Below are positions 49,663-60,479 of a stretch of 64,000 nucleotides of DNA, one piece after another. Under the pieces are notes generated by a model that saw only the letters and a program-made list of their open reading frames with translations, was not told the DNA's origin and made no database searches. The position numbers and the translations under genes were made by a program. Position 1 is the first letter of the stretch, and each line of letters begins with the position of its first letter. The DNA is from Megaleporinus macrocephalus (Eukaryota > Chordata > Actinopteri > Characiformes > Anostomidae), in NCBI GenBank assembly GCA_021613375.1, contig CM038711.1:19639694-19703693 (forward strand). Direction: 5' to 3'.

Positions 49663-50764
49663 CTAAAACGTTTGGCTGGTAGTGATCTAAAACGTTTGGC
49701 TGGTAGTGATCTAAAACGTTTGACTGGTAGTGTATCTAAAACGTTTGACTTGTAGTGTTCTAAAACTTGACTGGTAGGGTTCTAAAACGTTTGGCTGGTA
49801 GTGTACTAAAACGTTTGACTGGTAGTGTTCTAAAACTTGACTGGTAGTGTTCTAAAACTTGACTGGTAGTGTTCTAAAACGTTTGACTGGTAGTGTTCTA
49901 AAACTTGACTGGTAGTGTACTAAAACGTTTGACTGGTAGTGTTCTAAAACTTGACTGGTAGTGTACTAAAACGTTTGACTGGTAGTGTTCTAAAACTTGA
50001 CTGGTAGTGTACTAAAACGTTTGGCTGGTAGGGTTCTAAAACTTGACTGGTAGTGTTCTAAAACTTGACTGGTAGTGTTCTAAAACTTGACTGGTAGTGT
50101 ACTAAAATGTTTGACTGGTAGTGTTCTAAAACTTGACTGGTAGTGTTCTAAAACTTGACTGGTAGTGTACTAAAGCTTGACTGGTAGTGTACTAAAACTT
50201 GACTGGTAGTGTACTAAAACTTGACTGGTAGTGTTCTAAAACTTGACTGGTAGTGTACTAAAACTTGACTGGTAGTGTTCTAAAACTTGACTGGTAGTGT
50301 TCTAAAACTTGACTGATAGTGTACTAAAACTTGACTGGTAGTGATCTAAAACGTTTGACTGGTAGGGTTCTAAAACTTGACTGGTAGTGTTCTAAAATGT
50401 TTGACTGGTAGTGTTCTAAAACGTTTGACTGGTAGGGTTCTAAAACTTGACTGGTAGTGTTCTAAAACGTTTGACTGGTAGTGTACTAAAACGTTTGACT
50501 GGTAGTGGGCCAAAACGTTTGGCTGGTAGTGTTCTAAAATGTTCGACTGGTAGTGTACTAAAATGTTTGACTGGTAGTGTACTAAAACGTTTGACTGGTA
50601 GTGTACTAAAACGTTTGACTGGTAGGGTTCTAAAACTTGACTGGTAGTGTTCTAAAACGTTTGACTGGTAGTGTACTAAAACGTTTGACTGGTAGGGTTC
50701 TAAAACTTGACTGGTAGTGTTCTAAAACGTTTGACTGGTAGTGTACTAAAACGTTTGACCGGTA

Positions 50765-51065
50765 GTGTGCCAAAACGTTTGGCTGGTAGTGTTCTAAAAT
50801 GTTTGACTGGTAGTGTGCCAAAACGTTTGGCTGGTAGTGTACTAAAACGTTTGGCTGGTAGTGTTCTAAAACGTTTGAATGGTAGGGTTCTAAAACTTGA
50901 CTGGTAGTGATCTAAAATGTTTGACTGGTAGTGTGCCAAAACGTTTGGCTGGTAGTGTTCTAAAATGTTTGACTGGTAGTGTGCCAAAACGTTTGGCTGG
51001 TAGTGTACTAAAACGTTTGGCTGGTAGTGTTCTAAAACGTTTGAATGGTAGGGTTCTAAAACGTT
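50765..51065. repeat. 166 bp higher-order repeat inside the right arm
   Basis: The seven-unit block starting GTGTGCCAAAACG at 50,765 recurs at 50,931 (offset 166 = six 24 bp units plus one 22 bp unit), with the same order of variants through GTTTGAATGGTAGGG. Confidence 0.85.
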
Positions 51066-51187
51066 TGGCTGGTAGTGTACTAAAACGTTTGGCTGGTAGT
51101 GTTCTAAAAAGTTTGACTGGTGGGGTTCTAAAACGTTTGGCTGGTAGTGTATCTAAAACGTTTGGCTGGTAGTGTACTAAAACGTTT

Positions 51188-51810
51188 GGCTGATAGGGTT
51201 CTAAAACTTGACTGGTAGTGTTCTAAAACGTTTGGCTGGTAGTGTACTAAAACGTTTGGCTGATAGGGTTCTAAAACTTGACTGGTAGTGTTCTAAAACG
51301 TTTGACTGGTAGTGTACTAAAACGTTTGGCTGATAGGGTTCTAAAACTTGACTGGTAGTGTTCTAAAACGTTTGGCTGGTAGTGTACTAAAAGGTTTGAC
51401 TGGTAGTGATCTAAAAGGTTTGACTGGTAGTGATCTAAAAGGTTTGACTGGTAGTGATCTAAAAGGTTTGACTGGTAGTGTGCCAAAACATTTGGCTGGT
51501 AGTGTACTAAAACGTTTGGCTGATAGGGTTCTAAAACTTGACTGGTAGTGTGCCAAAACGTTTGGCTGGTAGTGTACTAAAACGTTTGGCTGATAGGGTT
51601 CTAAAACTTGACTGGTAGTGTTCTAAAACGTTTGACTGGTAGTGTACTAAAACGTTTGGCTGATAGGGTTCTAAAACTTGACTGGTAGTGTTCTAAAACG
51701 TTTGGCTGGTAGTGTACTAAAAGGTTTGACTGGTAGTGATCTAAAAGGTTTGACTGGTAGTGATCTAAAAGGTTTGACTGGTAGTGATCTAAAAGGTTTG
51801 ACTGGTAGTG
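51188..51810. repeat. 70 bp and 330 bp higher-order repeats inside the right arm
   Basis: GGCTGATAGGGTT recurs at 51,188, 51,258 and 51,328, then at 51,518, 51,588 and 51,658, always 70 bp apart within each trio (24+22+24). The 210 bp block 51,271-51,480 is repeated at 51,601-51,810 (offset 330) with no difference seen by eye. The AAAAGG-type run recurs again near 51,990-52,110. Confidence 0.85.
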
Positions 51811-52357
51811 TACTAAAACGTTTGGCTGGTAGTGTACTAAAACGTTTGGCTGGTAGTGTACTAAAAGGTTTGACTGGTAGTGATCTAAAAGGTTTGACTG
51901 GTAGTGATCTAAAAGGTTTGACTGGTAGTGATCTAAAAGGTTTGACTGGTAGTGATCTAAAAGGTTTGACTGGTAGTGTTCTAAAACGTTTGGCTGGTAG
52001 TGTACTAAAAGGTTTGACTGGTAGTGATCTAAAAGGTTTGACTGGTAGTGATCTAAAAGGTTTGACTGGTAGTGATCTAAAAGGTTTGACTGGTAGTGTG
52101 CCAAAACGTTTGGCTGGTAGTGTACTAAAACGTTTGACCAGTTGTGTATAGAGTACCACTCTGGCAGTTGACCACCCAGAACAGAGAGGACAAGTTAATC
52201 AATCAGAGAACCCTGGGTTCATCTTGAGGCAGGGTTTGAAGATATAGGAGCTCTAATTGATCACCTCAGACAGAAAAACGTATGAGAGGCTCTATTCTAA
52301 TAGACCCCAGAATTAAAACTATGAACATGATGAAAATTAGCATAAAAGTTCCTCTTA

Positions 52358-52999
52358 CTGTGTATAAATGAGTGTTTTTTTTGGTTGCAGGTTCACTCTT
52401 GTAAATAGTATGTAGTTAATTTGTCTGGTCTAACTCTGCTCACAATTTTGTGTAATTGTAGACATTTGTGTGAGTGTGCATGCACAACAGGGTGCTGTGT
52501 TTGGACTAGACTGTACACCCAATGTTGCCTATTAAGTACAGGTGGGTAGGTAATCAGGTAATTGGTCACTTAAAGCACACATTTAATAGCTACAAAGAGT
52601 ACACAAAAAAAATTGAACCTTTAAATTGGGTTTATGTGTATGACAATTAATCGTCAGCTATTATTTAATTGTTGTGACATCCCTATGAAACTGGTAGTCT
52701 AGGTATAGTTATCAAACAACTAAGCAAATGTTCATGTACAAAAACTTGCAGGATGCTGATATGGGAGGGTCAGAGAGGTCATCGGCACATACTTACAGTA
52801 ATAGTGCCCCAAGCTACTTTTGTCCAGAATAAATCTTTAGCATCTGGTGCGGCTGATCCCCATAGCCTGAGTTATTGCATCAGTCACTACATCTTTTTTT
52901 AAGTCTGCTATTGTACATGAGCATGATTGTTACCAGGGCCTCTTCTCTTAACAAGGCAACGGGCTGTTCTCAGACCAGCTGTGCTCCAACATTTCCACT
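52358..52999. other. Non-coding stretch right of the composite element
   Basis: AT-rich, nothing recognised. Confidence 0.45.
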
Positions 53000-53660
53000 C
53001 TTCCGAGCAACAACTGTTTGAGATGCCTACAATATCCTGTATCTGGGCAGAGGACAGCGCGGGCCACAGCCACGGCTGCTTTTGGAGAGCCGCTGCTGAT
53101 GTCTGTCTGTGGACAAATCACCATCACCAGGGGAGCAGCGGTAGAAAAAAATCTGCAAGCCCACACAAGCCAGCGGCTCACCTATGGGAACACACCACTC
53201 AGAGCAATGGCTGTACCGGGCTGCAGGCTGGACTCCAATTCTCTCCTCCAGCCAGCAGACTTAATGCAGGCGAGGGTATGCAGCGGTTCAACCCAAACAG
53301 CCGCACGCACTTCAAAGCCCAGAAAAAGTGAGGAACGGCTGAACTCGGATTTCGCAGCGCAACACTTCCCTCTCTTTTATCTCCCCAGCACACAGATGAT
53401 TAAAGATTCAATACGGCAAGGAGACTAATGACTCCACAGGGTGCGGGCCGAACTTGGGAGGCACGAGAAGAGAAAGAGGCCTCCAGAGGATCCATGCTGC
53501 CGTGGAGGGCTGCGCTGTAAAATATACAAATTTATTCATCTGAAAAGCTGCCTTGCCTCTGTGGCTGCAGGTGGCGCATGGGGAGAGAAGGGAGAGAGAA
53601 AGCGAGCGAGAGGGAGAATGAGAAAGAGACATCAGATGCCCAATTGTACATCTCTGTCCA
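53000..53660. promoter_or_regulatory. GC-richer candidate regulatory island with open frames
   Basis: Balanced to GC-rich, repeat-free sequence from CCACTCTTCCGAGCAAC to about 53,580, ending in a GA-rich tract (53,582-53,632). Plus-strand frames of 134 and 136 codons overlap in different phases and neither resembles a known protein, so a conserved non-coding element is preferred. An unrecognised exon cannot be excluded. Confidence 0.3.
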
Positions 53661-53879
53661 TCAGTTGAGTCTTTCAGATTTAATCTACCAAACTAAGTGC
53701 GTAGAGGAGCACCTGAACGGTCAGCATCCACTGATCTGCAGTAAACTGTTCTGAAACAGTAAGAATGCAGTCATACTTCACGTATATCCTCCTTATGTTG
53801 GAAACTTTAATAAGTAAACACAAGCGAGAAAAAAACGAGAAAACTGAGAGAAAACCACAGCACACTGCATCTGCCACAT

Positions 53880-54290
53880 CCTATTGTGAACCAGTTTTTT
53901 CCCTCATTTCTGCCAGCCCTGCAGTTTCTCCAGCACATTCGCTAGATAAATGGTCCTTGTCCTCTCCCTTGCGAGAGGCACTGGGTGACAGAGTGACGAA
54001 TGGAGCCAGCTTGCCCTGCCCAGTGAGCAGAGATTATTGTCAGTCAATGTAAGGGGGACGGGATTAATGACCTGGACCCAGTGGCAAAGGCTAATCATGG
54101 GAGATTAGAAGAAGAAAGCCCGGTAGGTATTCAAGCCAAGAAACGGGCTCCTCTTCAAGTCCCCGTGGACATAACCCAGGCACTGTGGCGCTGCCTAATT
54201 GGGCAGACTTTAAGGCATGATAAAAAATCTAACATTTGACCTTTTCAGTAGCTGTTGTTAATTACAAAATCAAGCTTGTGAAATGGCAAA
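53880..54290. promoter_or_regulatory. Candidate enhancer with OTX/homeodomain-type sites
   Basis: Ordered words CGGGATTAATGACC (GGATTAATGACC at 54,061-54,072, an OTX-like GGATTA), GGCTAATCATGGGAG near 54,089, GCCTAATTGGGC near 54,194 and GTTGTTAATTACAAAATC near 54,254. GGATTA and TAATCA in opposed orientation suggest a homeodomain cluster. No coding frame spans it. Confidence 0.4.
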
Positions 54291-54399
54291 ATACGAAGCT
54301 TTCCTAAAAGCACTGTGATTAAGGTACGTAGCTTTCTCCTTCCTCAGGTATCAGACAGACAGATTTCTGTAATTTTTTGTGTGTGTGTGCAAAATTGGA

Positions 54400-54670
54400 G
54401 GAAGTGGGTGATATTGCCCCAGGCCACAAGAGAGTTGCACTGTAAAGAGGGATTAAAGTGCGCCATCTCTCATCTCATGCACGCAGCTTGGGGATATCCC
54501 CTTGTGAATGACCCACTTACTCGCCATTTGTCCTCGCAAAGCCTTGCGGACTACCAGCGTCAGTGATGTAACGAGGCAACGTTTCCATGTACAAATCAGC
54601 CTCATTATTGTTGGCAGATTCACCGACTTCATGAGATACAGCATGTGATGATAGTTTGACGCTAAATTGC
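54400..54670. promoter_or_regulatory. Candidate non-coding regulatory island
   Basis: Repeat-free ordered sequence including GAGGGATTAAAGTGCGCC near 54,447, GGGGATATCCCC (perfect palindrome, near 54,490) and GTCAGTGATGTAACGAGGC near 54,559. The 83-codon plus frame and minus frames have no domains. Confidence 0.35.
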
Positions 54671-57600
54671 AAAAGAAATCTTAAATGTATGCAGGACAGG
54701 CACAAAAAAAAGACCTGAGCCAATAATATGCACTTGTGTACAAAAGTGTGTTTATATTGTATTTTTCAGATTATAGTAGTAATCTAACCAGTAGCAGTTT
54801 GTAATGCTCATGACTGACTCACACCGCATAAGAGAACACTCAATAATTCACTTCTATTAACACTGCCTTTCACCAGAAAGTTATTAAAACACTTAAAAGT
54901 ATACTGCAATTGTTTATTTACAGTCCAATGTCTGATAAGCGTTCTGCCTTGCTACATTTTAAATACAAGGAGGTTGTTAATTAAGTTTAATTAAGCTACT
55001 GTGTAGGTTTCTGCTCATTTCTGGAAGTTAATTAATAATTAATAATTAATAAGTGTAACCTCTTGCTGTTATATGGTTTTCACAATTATTATGGAATAGT
55101 ATAGTAGCAGCATCATATAAGAATTATGTAACTACATCAAAACTGTTTAATGCTTTTGGAGACCTTGATTTTTAAAGGGTGATACTTTTGTATAGTCGCT
55201 ACATCTAAAAAGTGAAAAAAAAAGGCTTGTATCTGCATCATTTATCCAGAGCTTGTGTGCAGGCTATATACTACTGCACACCGTAGCTTAGCTAACTGCT
55301 CTGTTATGTTCATGTGAACTAACTTTTTAGAGCTTTTTGCATTACCTTTTCTTGTCTTTATGAGAACACTCACTAGAATTCTCATACGAAAGCCTGGTGT
55401 TCATTTTATCACCTACTATAAATTGTAGATAAAAGCTGTAAAACTCTTTACAGAAATATAATAATATTTATTTTAAAATACATTTTAGTGCGATAACTCA
55501 GATGGGACCAAAATGACTGGATTTGGGAGATACTAAAACAGCCAACATTCTCTGGTATTTATAAAAAAAGTACAATTATTGCAATAATAATGTTTAATTA
55601 CTGTAAAGGACATCTGTACTTTTGTTTTTTCTCCGAGACTAGCGCAGAATGGTTCTGACTGTAGACAATATGGGATGTGTAAATATTTACAAAAAGCCAC
55701 TGTTCCCTTGAAATGGTGACATTACCTGAAATCTACTGGAGAACCTAGCTTACTGAAGAACATCCCACAATCCTACATTCAACCCAGCCTTCACACACAC
55801 ACAAGGCACTGTCTTGCACTGTGATTGATTCTGACACTGCAGTGAACCTGTATCGTAGAGCGAGTATGCTTTTGTCAGTGAGCTGCTAACTACAGCTTTG
55901 ATGTAGTGCTTTGAATTTCAGAAAGTTTTTCTCAGCTAGGTGTCATCATGGGTTTGACTGAGCTATGCAAGACAGCATGCGTCCAATGTAAACAACTTTC
56001 ATCGGCGACATGCAGCAAACCCTCAAACACTGGCCACAATTCAAAACCCTGGAATAGCCTGCGCTGCCAAACAAAATCCATTTATCATGCATTTTGCACT
56101 TCATGAGACAGCAGGACCTCAGGAGAATAGGCAACTATTGTCATATCTGTCATATAAACTTCTGTCTTCACATTATCAGTTCCTGTACACAGCATCTAGA
56201 GTAGACAGGCTTATTATAGACTGGCTTGCTTCTACGTCTGGTCATTGATAAGCCCAAATTGTAATTGTAAGGGTAACTATAGCTATCAGATGTTCAATAT
56301 TAGATTTTCTTCATATACTGTAACTGCACTGCTATAGGCTGGCCCGAACAGCATTTTACAAATATTCAGCATTCTTCAAATATTCACTGGTATTTTTCTG
56401 AACAAGCACTTGAATATCTGTTCTTACAATTTCTTATTAAAAACAATAATATTTACCTTATAATTTTCTGATTATTGTTGCAGTGTATTAAAAATTAGAC
56501 CAAATGCTAGCTGCTGTCACCTGGACACTAACATGTTAAGTTTATAACAAAATCATAATTGTGGTGTTATTCATGACCATCTTGGTTTTCAGTTTTAGTT
56601 TTTTATTTGTTTTAGTTAATCGTGTATTTTTATTTTAGAATTGTATTGATGTTTGTATTTGTTTAATGGAGTTTTGCAATTTGGCAAATTCAGTTCATCA
56701 TAGAACACACAAACACACAGGCCAGGTTAAGCTCAGTCACATGGCCAGTGAAGCAGTGAGGAGCTTTGGGAATTGTAGACATGTCTAGAACCACTCTAGA
56801 AGCAGCTGCTTGGCTGGTGCAGCCTATCCTAGAATGAACCTCACTCTCACTCCAGACTCCTCTGGAGCAGTGCCAGAATTCCCCACCTCATCCACTACAA
56901 GAGCTCGCCACAACCAACAGGGTTTTAGCTTGAATGGCCAGGTGCAATACAGCACAGTGTGCTCAAAGGTGAGGGAACACAGGTGCCTGGCATAAATGTA
57001 TTACTTATAAAACAAGCTATATAATATTATTTTTCTTTAATTTATTCTGTTATTTAATCTCAATGCTAAATACAGAACCATATTCATAACTGCATTAATT
57101 TTTCACCACTGTATGCCATTATGCATTTGTTGCTGTTTTCTTTAATACTGATCATTAAAATTGGGGAATGAGTATCAGTTGTAGGAGCAACTCTTAACAG
57201 ATGTAAATGAGGAGGTATTTCAGTTGACACTCTCAGACCAGAGTTGTCTATGAGGTTCTATGTAATCTAGAACAATATTTTTTCAATAAGATTTTCAATT
57301 TCTGAGTGACATGTCAACATGGGGCTGGATTTACAAAGGCATTGTTCAAAACCACATTATTCTTCCTCCAAGGGAGCTGAGGATGAAGATGTAAACAATG
57401 GTGTGGGCTTGCGTTCAGCGCAGATCATGAGTTGTGAGGATTGGGGATTAGGAAGAAGAGCTCCAAGTAGGCAGCTGAGGGAGGATCAGAGTGATTGCAT
57501 CAAGATGAGGACAAATACAGATTGCCTCTCTACTATCAAACTTCTCTTTCTTTGTCATTAACAGAGCGGTTTGGGCGCGTACAAAGTTTGAAACGAACAT

Positions 57601-57769
57601 GGTATGTCGTCATGCTTCCCTGTGATAGTGTGCAAATGTGTGTAATCAATGTGTGTGTGTGTAAGACAGAAATTATAAAGAGAATAAGGAGACCAGGCAG
57701 CAGAAGGCGCACAGCACTTGGCAGCAGTCCTTCTCTCAGCAGCAGCTGTGGCTCCAGCTTTGTATCTTA
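54671..57769. other. AT-rich non-coding stretch
   Basis: Contains an AATAATT tandem at 55,028-55,052. No gene, RNA or named mobile element supported. Short plus-strand frames at 56,810 and 57,319-57,770 lack domains. Confidence 0.42.
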
Positions 57770-58140
57770 AGGTGGTGCCTGGTCGCCCCTCGCCACCTCT
57801 CATGTTTTCAATCAGCTGGACCCATAAATTATTGTCAGCAGTAATCACAACTGTCCGCTCAGGCTGGGCTGGGGGGTCCCAGCTTGTCGCCACACATTGA
57901 CTCAGACTTCCTGGGCACTGGGCAGACATGAGAGAGGGTTCAGGACCTGAACGTGTGCCAAGGCAGCACACCGCAGACAGCTCTGTGGCAAGAAGGCCTC
58001 TCTGAGAAGTCATGTTAATGAAAATGATTAACCTATCTGCACCAAGCGAGATGACAAAATCGGAGCTCGTTACATCAGACGATGAAATGCATTTTGTTAC
58101 AGGGCGCTTTGAAACTGGTGTCATGCTATTCGGTCATCCA
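57770..58140. promoter_or_regulatory. Candidate enhancer; longest non-repeat open frame crosses it
   Basis: Repeat-free ordered sequence with CTGGACCCATAAATTATTG near 57,818, TTGACTCAGACTTCC near 57,897, CATGTTAATGAAAATGATTA near 58,012 and GCATTTTGTTACAGGGCG near 58,089. A 188-codon minus-strand frame (57,558-58,124) is open across it. It ends in His/Thr-rich residues read from a GT run and shows no domain I recognise. Homeodomain-like TTAATGAAAATGATTAA favours a regulatory element over an exon. Confidence 0.35.
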
Positions 58141-60479
58141 CAAGCCCCCTGACTCAGATGTTGCTTTAACCTTTGATCTAAAAATGATGGGGGTCAAGGC
58201 TTCACAGCATGCTACAACAAAAAACACGCTTTCTGCTTGTCACTAGCTGCAATAGGCAAAAACAGAGGAGTCTCACTTGCTGATCTCTTTTTAAATAAAC
58301 CCATCTTGCTGCATTTGGCCGAAGGCCAGGGTAATCTCAGCATGGCTTTGTGTTTATCACTGTGCCATACTTTCTCCTGCGCTACGCAAACCCCCAGCAT
58401 GGGAGCGGCATGCCCACCTCTGGCCAAGCAGCGCTGTCAGTCTGTATCAGGGCCTGAGCAGCCTTCACTTTCAATTAGTCTTCATCCAGCCCAGACAGCC
58501 ACCAGGAGTGCACAAGCAGCAGAATCCAGGACCAGGTGGGATCGGAAGGAAGAAAAAGTGAAGAAGAGCATCGCTACACCAGCTTGTGTTGAGTGACTCC
58601 ATGCATGCACACTCTTGTTGACACAATACAGCTCCATGGATACCAGCCTGACCAAGCATTTGATGAAGAGTGGCAGCAATGAGGCACGTAATCGCCTGGA
58701 TAACTGAATCATGTGTGCTCTTTGCCAGATTACAAAGATGGAGCGGTTTTACGTCATTATTCTATTGAAGGAAATATGATCCACTGTCGAATTTCTCTCA
58801 AATAATTAATGTAAAGGTGGCACTTCTATAACAAGGAGGGAATATGGTGCAGAAGCTTGTCTGGAGATACTCTTTAGAGGAGCTGGCAAAAGAGACAGAG
58901 GAGGCCAAGGGAGGGAGGCTGGGGGAAAAGAGACACTGCCCGCAGGTTGTTTACAGCTAGTTCCAAAGTCAAGGGGGATTTGATGCACTGTACCCCTGCT
59001 GGCATGCAGCTCTCTTTGGGGAAGAGCCTGAGGTGGAGACTGGTAAACATGGCCGCCGCAACAGGGACACTGTTATCCCAGCAGACTGACATTGGTTAAT
59101 CTCTGCAAGACAATATACTAATGCAAACACATAAAAAAGCAAGTAGACAGACTTGAAAATGACAGCTTTTATGTTCGTAAAAATAAGTGAATGTGAGAAG
59201 TCTCCATGTAATGTTTATGACAAAGAGTGACAGAGAGCAAGAGAGAGAGAACAAGAGACAACAAGAAAAGGTTTGTTTTGAACATGCGCTGTACAAGGTT
59301 AGCTTAAGGCTCAGCGTAATCGAATATACAGAGCACTAGCTTCAGCCTCCAAACCTAAACAGTCAATTCTTCCCTTCCCAGTTGTACACTGTGTTTGTGA
59401 AAATGTTGCCAAGCAGTCTGGATAAAACCAGACAGCGCACAAAAAAGAGGAACCTCACAAGCAGTCTGCTGCAATTAGTTTTCAGCCCACTTTTCTCCAA
59501 CAGCAGAACCTGAGATGCTCCTCTGTAATGAGCTCCTTGTGGTTGGCCAGCCTACAGAGAGGTCCATTGTACAAGCGCAGTGGCCAAGGCTTCACTCTCT
59601 GCCACCTGCGAAACCCATATTGAGGCAACATGTGGTTGAAAAGTCAGTACAGAGAGGAGTTTTCATTTCATGCCATTCAGTCCTGGGTCAAGACAGTTAT
59701 CTACACAGATGATAAACACTGCAGGAGTCTGAAGCAAGCAATCTGAACTGCATCATCCTGTTCAGAACTGAGTTCCACTGAGTTTCTTTCTGCATTCACC
59801 AAAACCAACATTAGAGGATCCCCATCTACACTTGTGTGATGTAAATAAAAAAAATTGATGCAATGAAATAAGTAGGATAGTGCAATAAGTTGATGGACAA
59901 CTTTCCAGACAAAATATAGGAAGGTCAAAGAGCATCTCTCAGCAGATCACGTCACTCTATTGTTGTGTAGAGCATGACACATGACCACAGCTCTGCTCCA
60001 GAGGATGTTAGCCTGGGCCAAAATCTCACCGTTCTCAACAGTCTTCCCCCATATGCATCCTGTTGGATCCATCTGCCATTGATATTATCTCTTTCTTCTT
60101 TGTTCCTCTGCCATCACGAATGCTCATTCAGGTCTAATTGACAGACTCTACCACTAGGGTTGTGGCAGAATGGTTCCGATTTCCGTCTTGGATTCATATG
60201 AAGGCATGAGGAGAAGTGTGCAGTTCTTTCGGGCTGATGAGGAATGGCATTGCTGAGCATTTCTATGCTTGTATATGATCATCATTAGACATTTCCTGAG
60301 CAATTAAGTATCCAAAACAACTGCTTCCAATCCACGTGGCATATGTGAGCTTCAACGGGAGAGGAAAGAAGACCAAAATAAATGAAAGGAACGAAGAGAA
60401 GACAGCCCAAGAGAGAGGATTTTCATTGAACATATATTAAACCAGAAACAAGGAGACACTACAAAGGACAATTGGGGGG
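58141..60479. other. Mixed non-coding stretch with balanced patches
   Basis: Patches at 58,240-58,720 and 58,830-59,100 are less AT-rich and repeat-poor and may hold further regulatory sequence, but no motif cluster stands out. Frames on both strands (119 codons plus at 58,237) have no domain. 59,100-60,480 shows nothing recognisable. Confidence 0.35.

Larger units (their letters stand above)
49661..52148 (-). repeat. Minisatellite right arm (about 105 units of 22-24 bp, inverted)
   Basis: The same unit as the left arm in opposite orientation. Three classes are mixed: 24 bp units with AAACGTTTGACTGG, 24 bp units with AAACGTTTGGCTGG, and 22 bp units with AAACTTGACTGG that have lost two bases. 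A fourth class, AAAAGGTTTGACTGG, is confined to the distal part after about 51,390. The 22 bp and GGCTGG classes were not noticed in the left arm. The outer end reads GACCAGTTGTGTA, mirroring the TACAC start of the left arm. Confidence 0.97.
47465..52357. mobile_element. Candidate composite DNA transposon bounded by 18-19 bp inverted ends
   Basis: The left end AAGAGGGCCTATTATGCT (47,466-47,483) and the right end, read on the minus strand, AAGAGGAACTTTTATGCT (52,356-52,339) match at 15 of 18 positions. The left end is preceded by TTTTAA, and the right end borders TTAC, so a decayed TTAA target duplication is possible. From memory, AAGAGGACCTATTATGC is the start of a common fish non-autonomous element, and the following text at 47,484-47,700 fits it loosely. 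The minisatellite arms at 48,413-52,148 would then be a later insertion or expansion inside it. No transposase frame is present. Superfamily is undetermined. Confidence 0.5.

Noticed and set aside
48413..52148. CRISPR array
   Set aside because: There are no unique spacers: the variable 4-6 bases between cores are part of the unit, and the context is eukaryotic with no cas genes.
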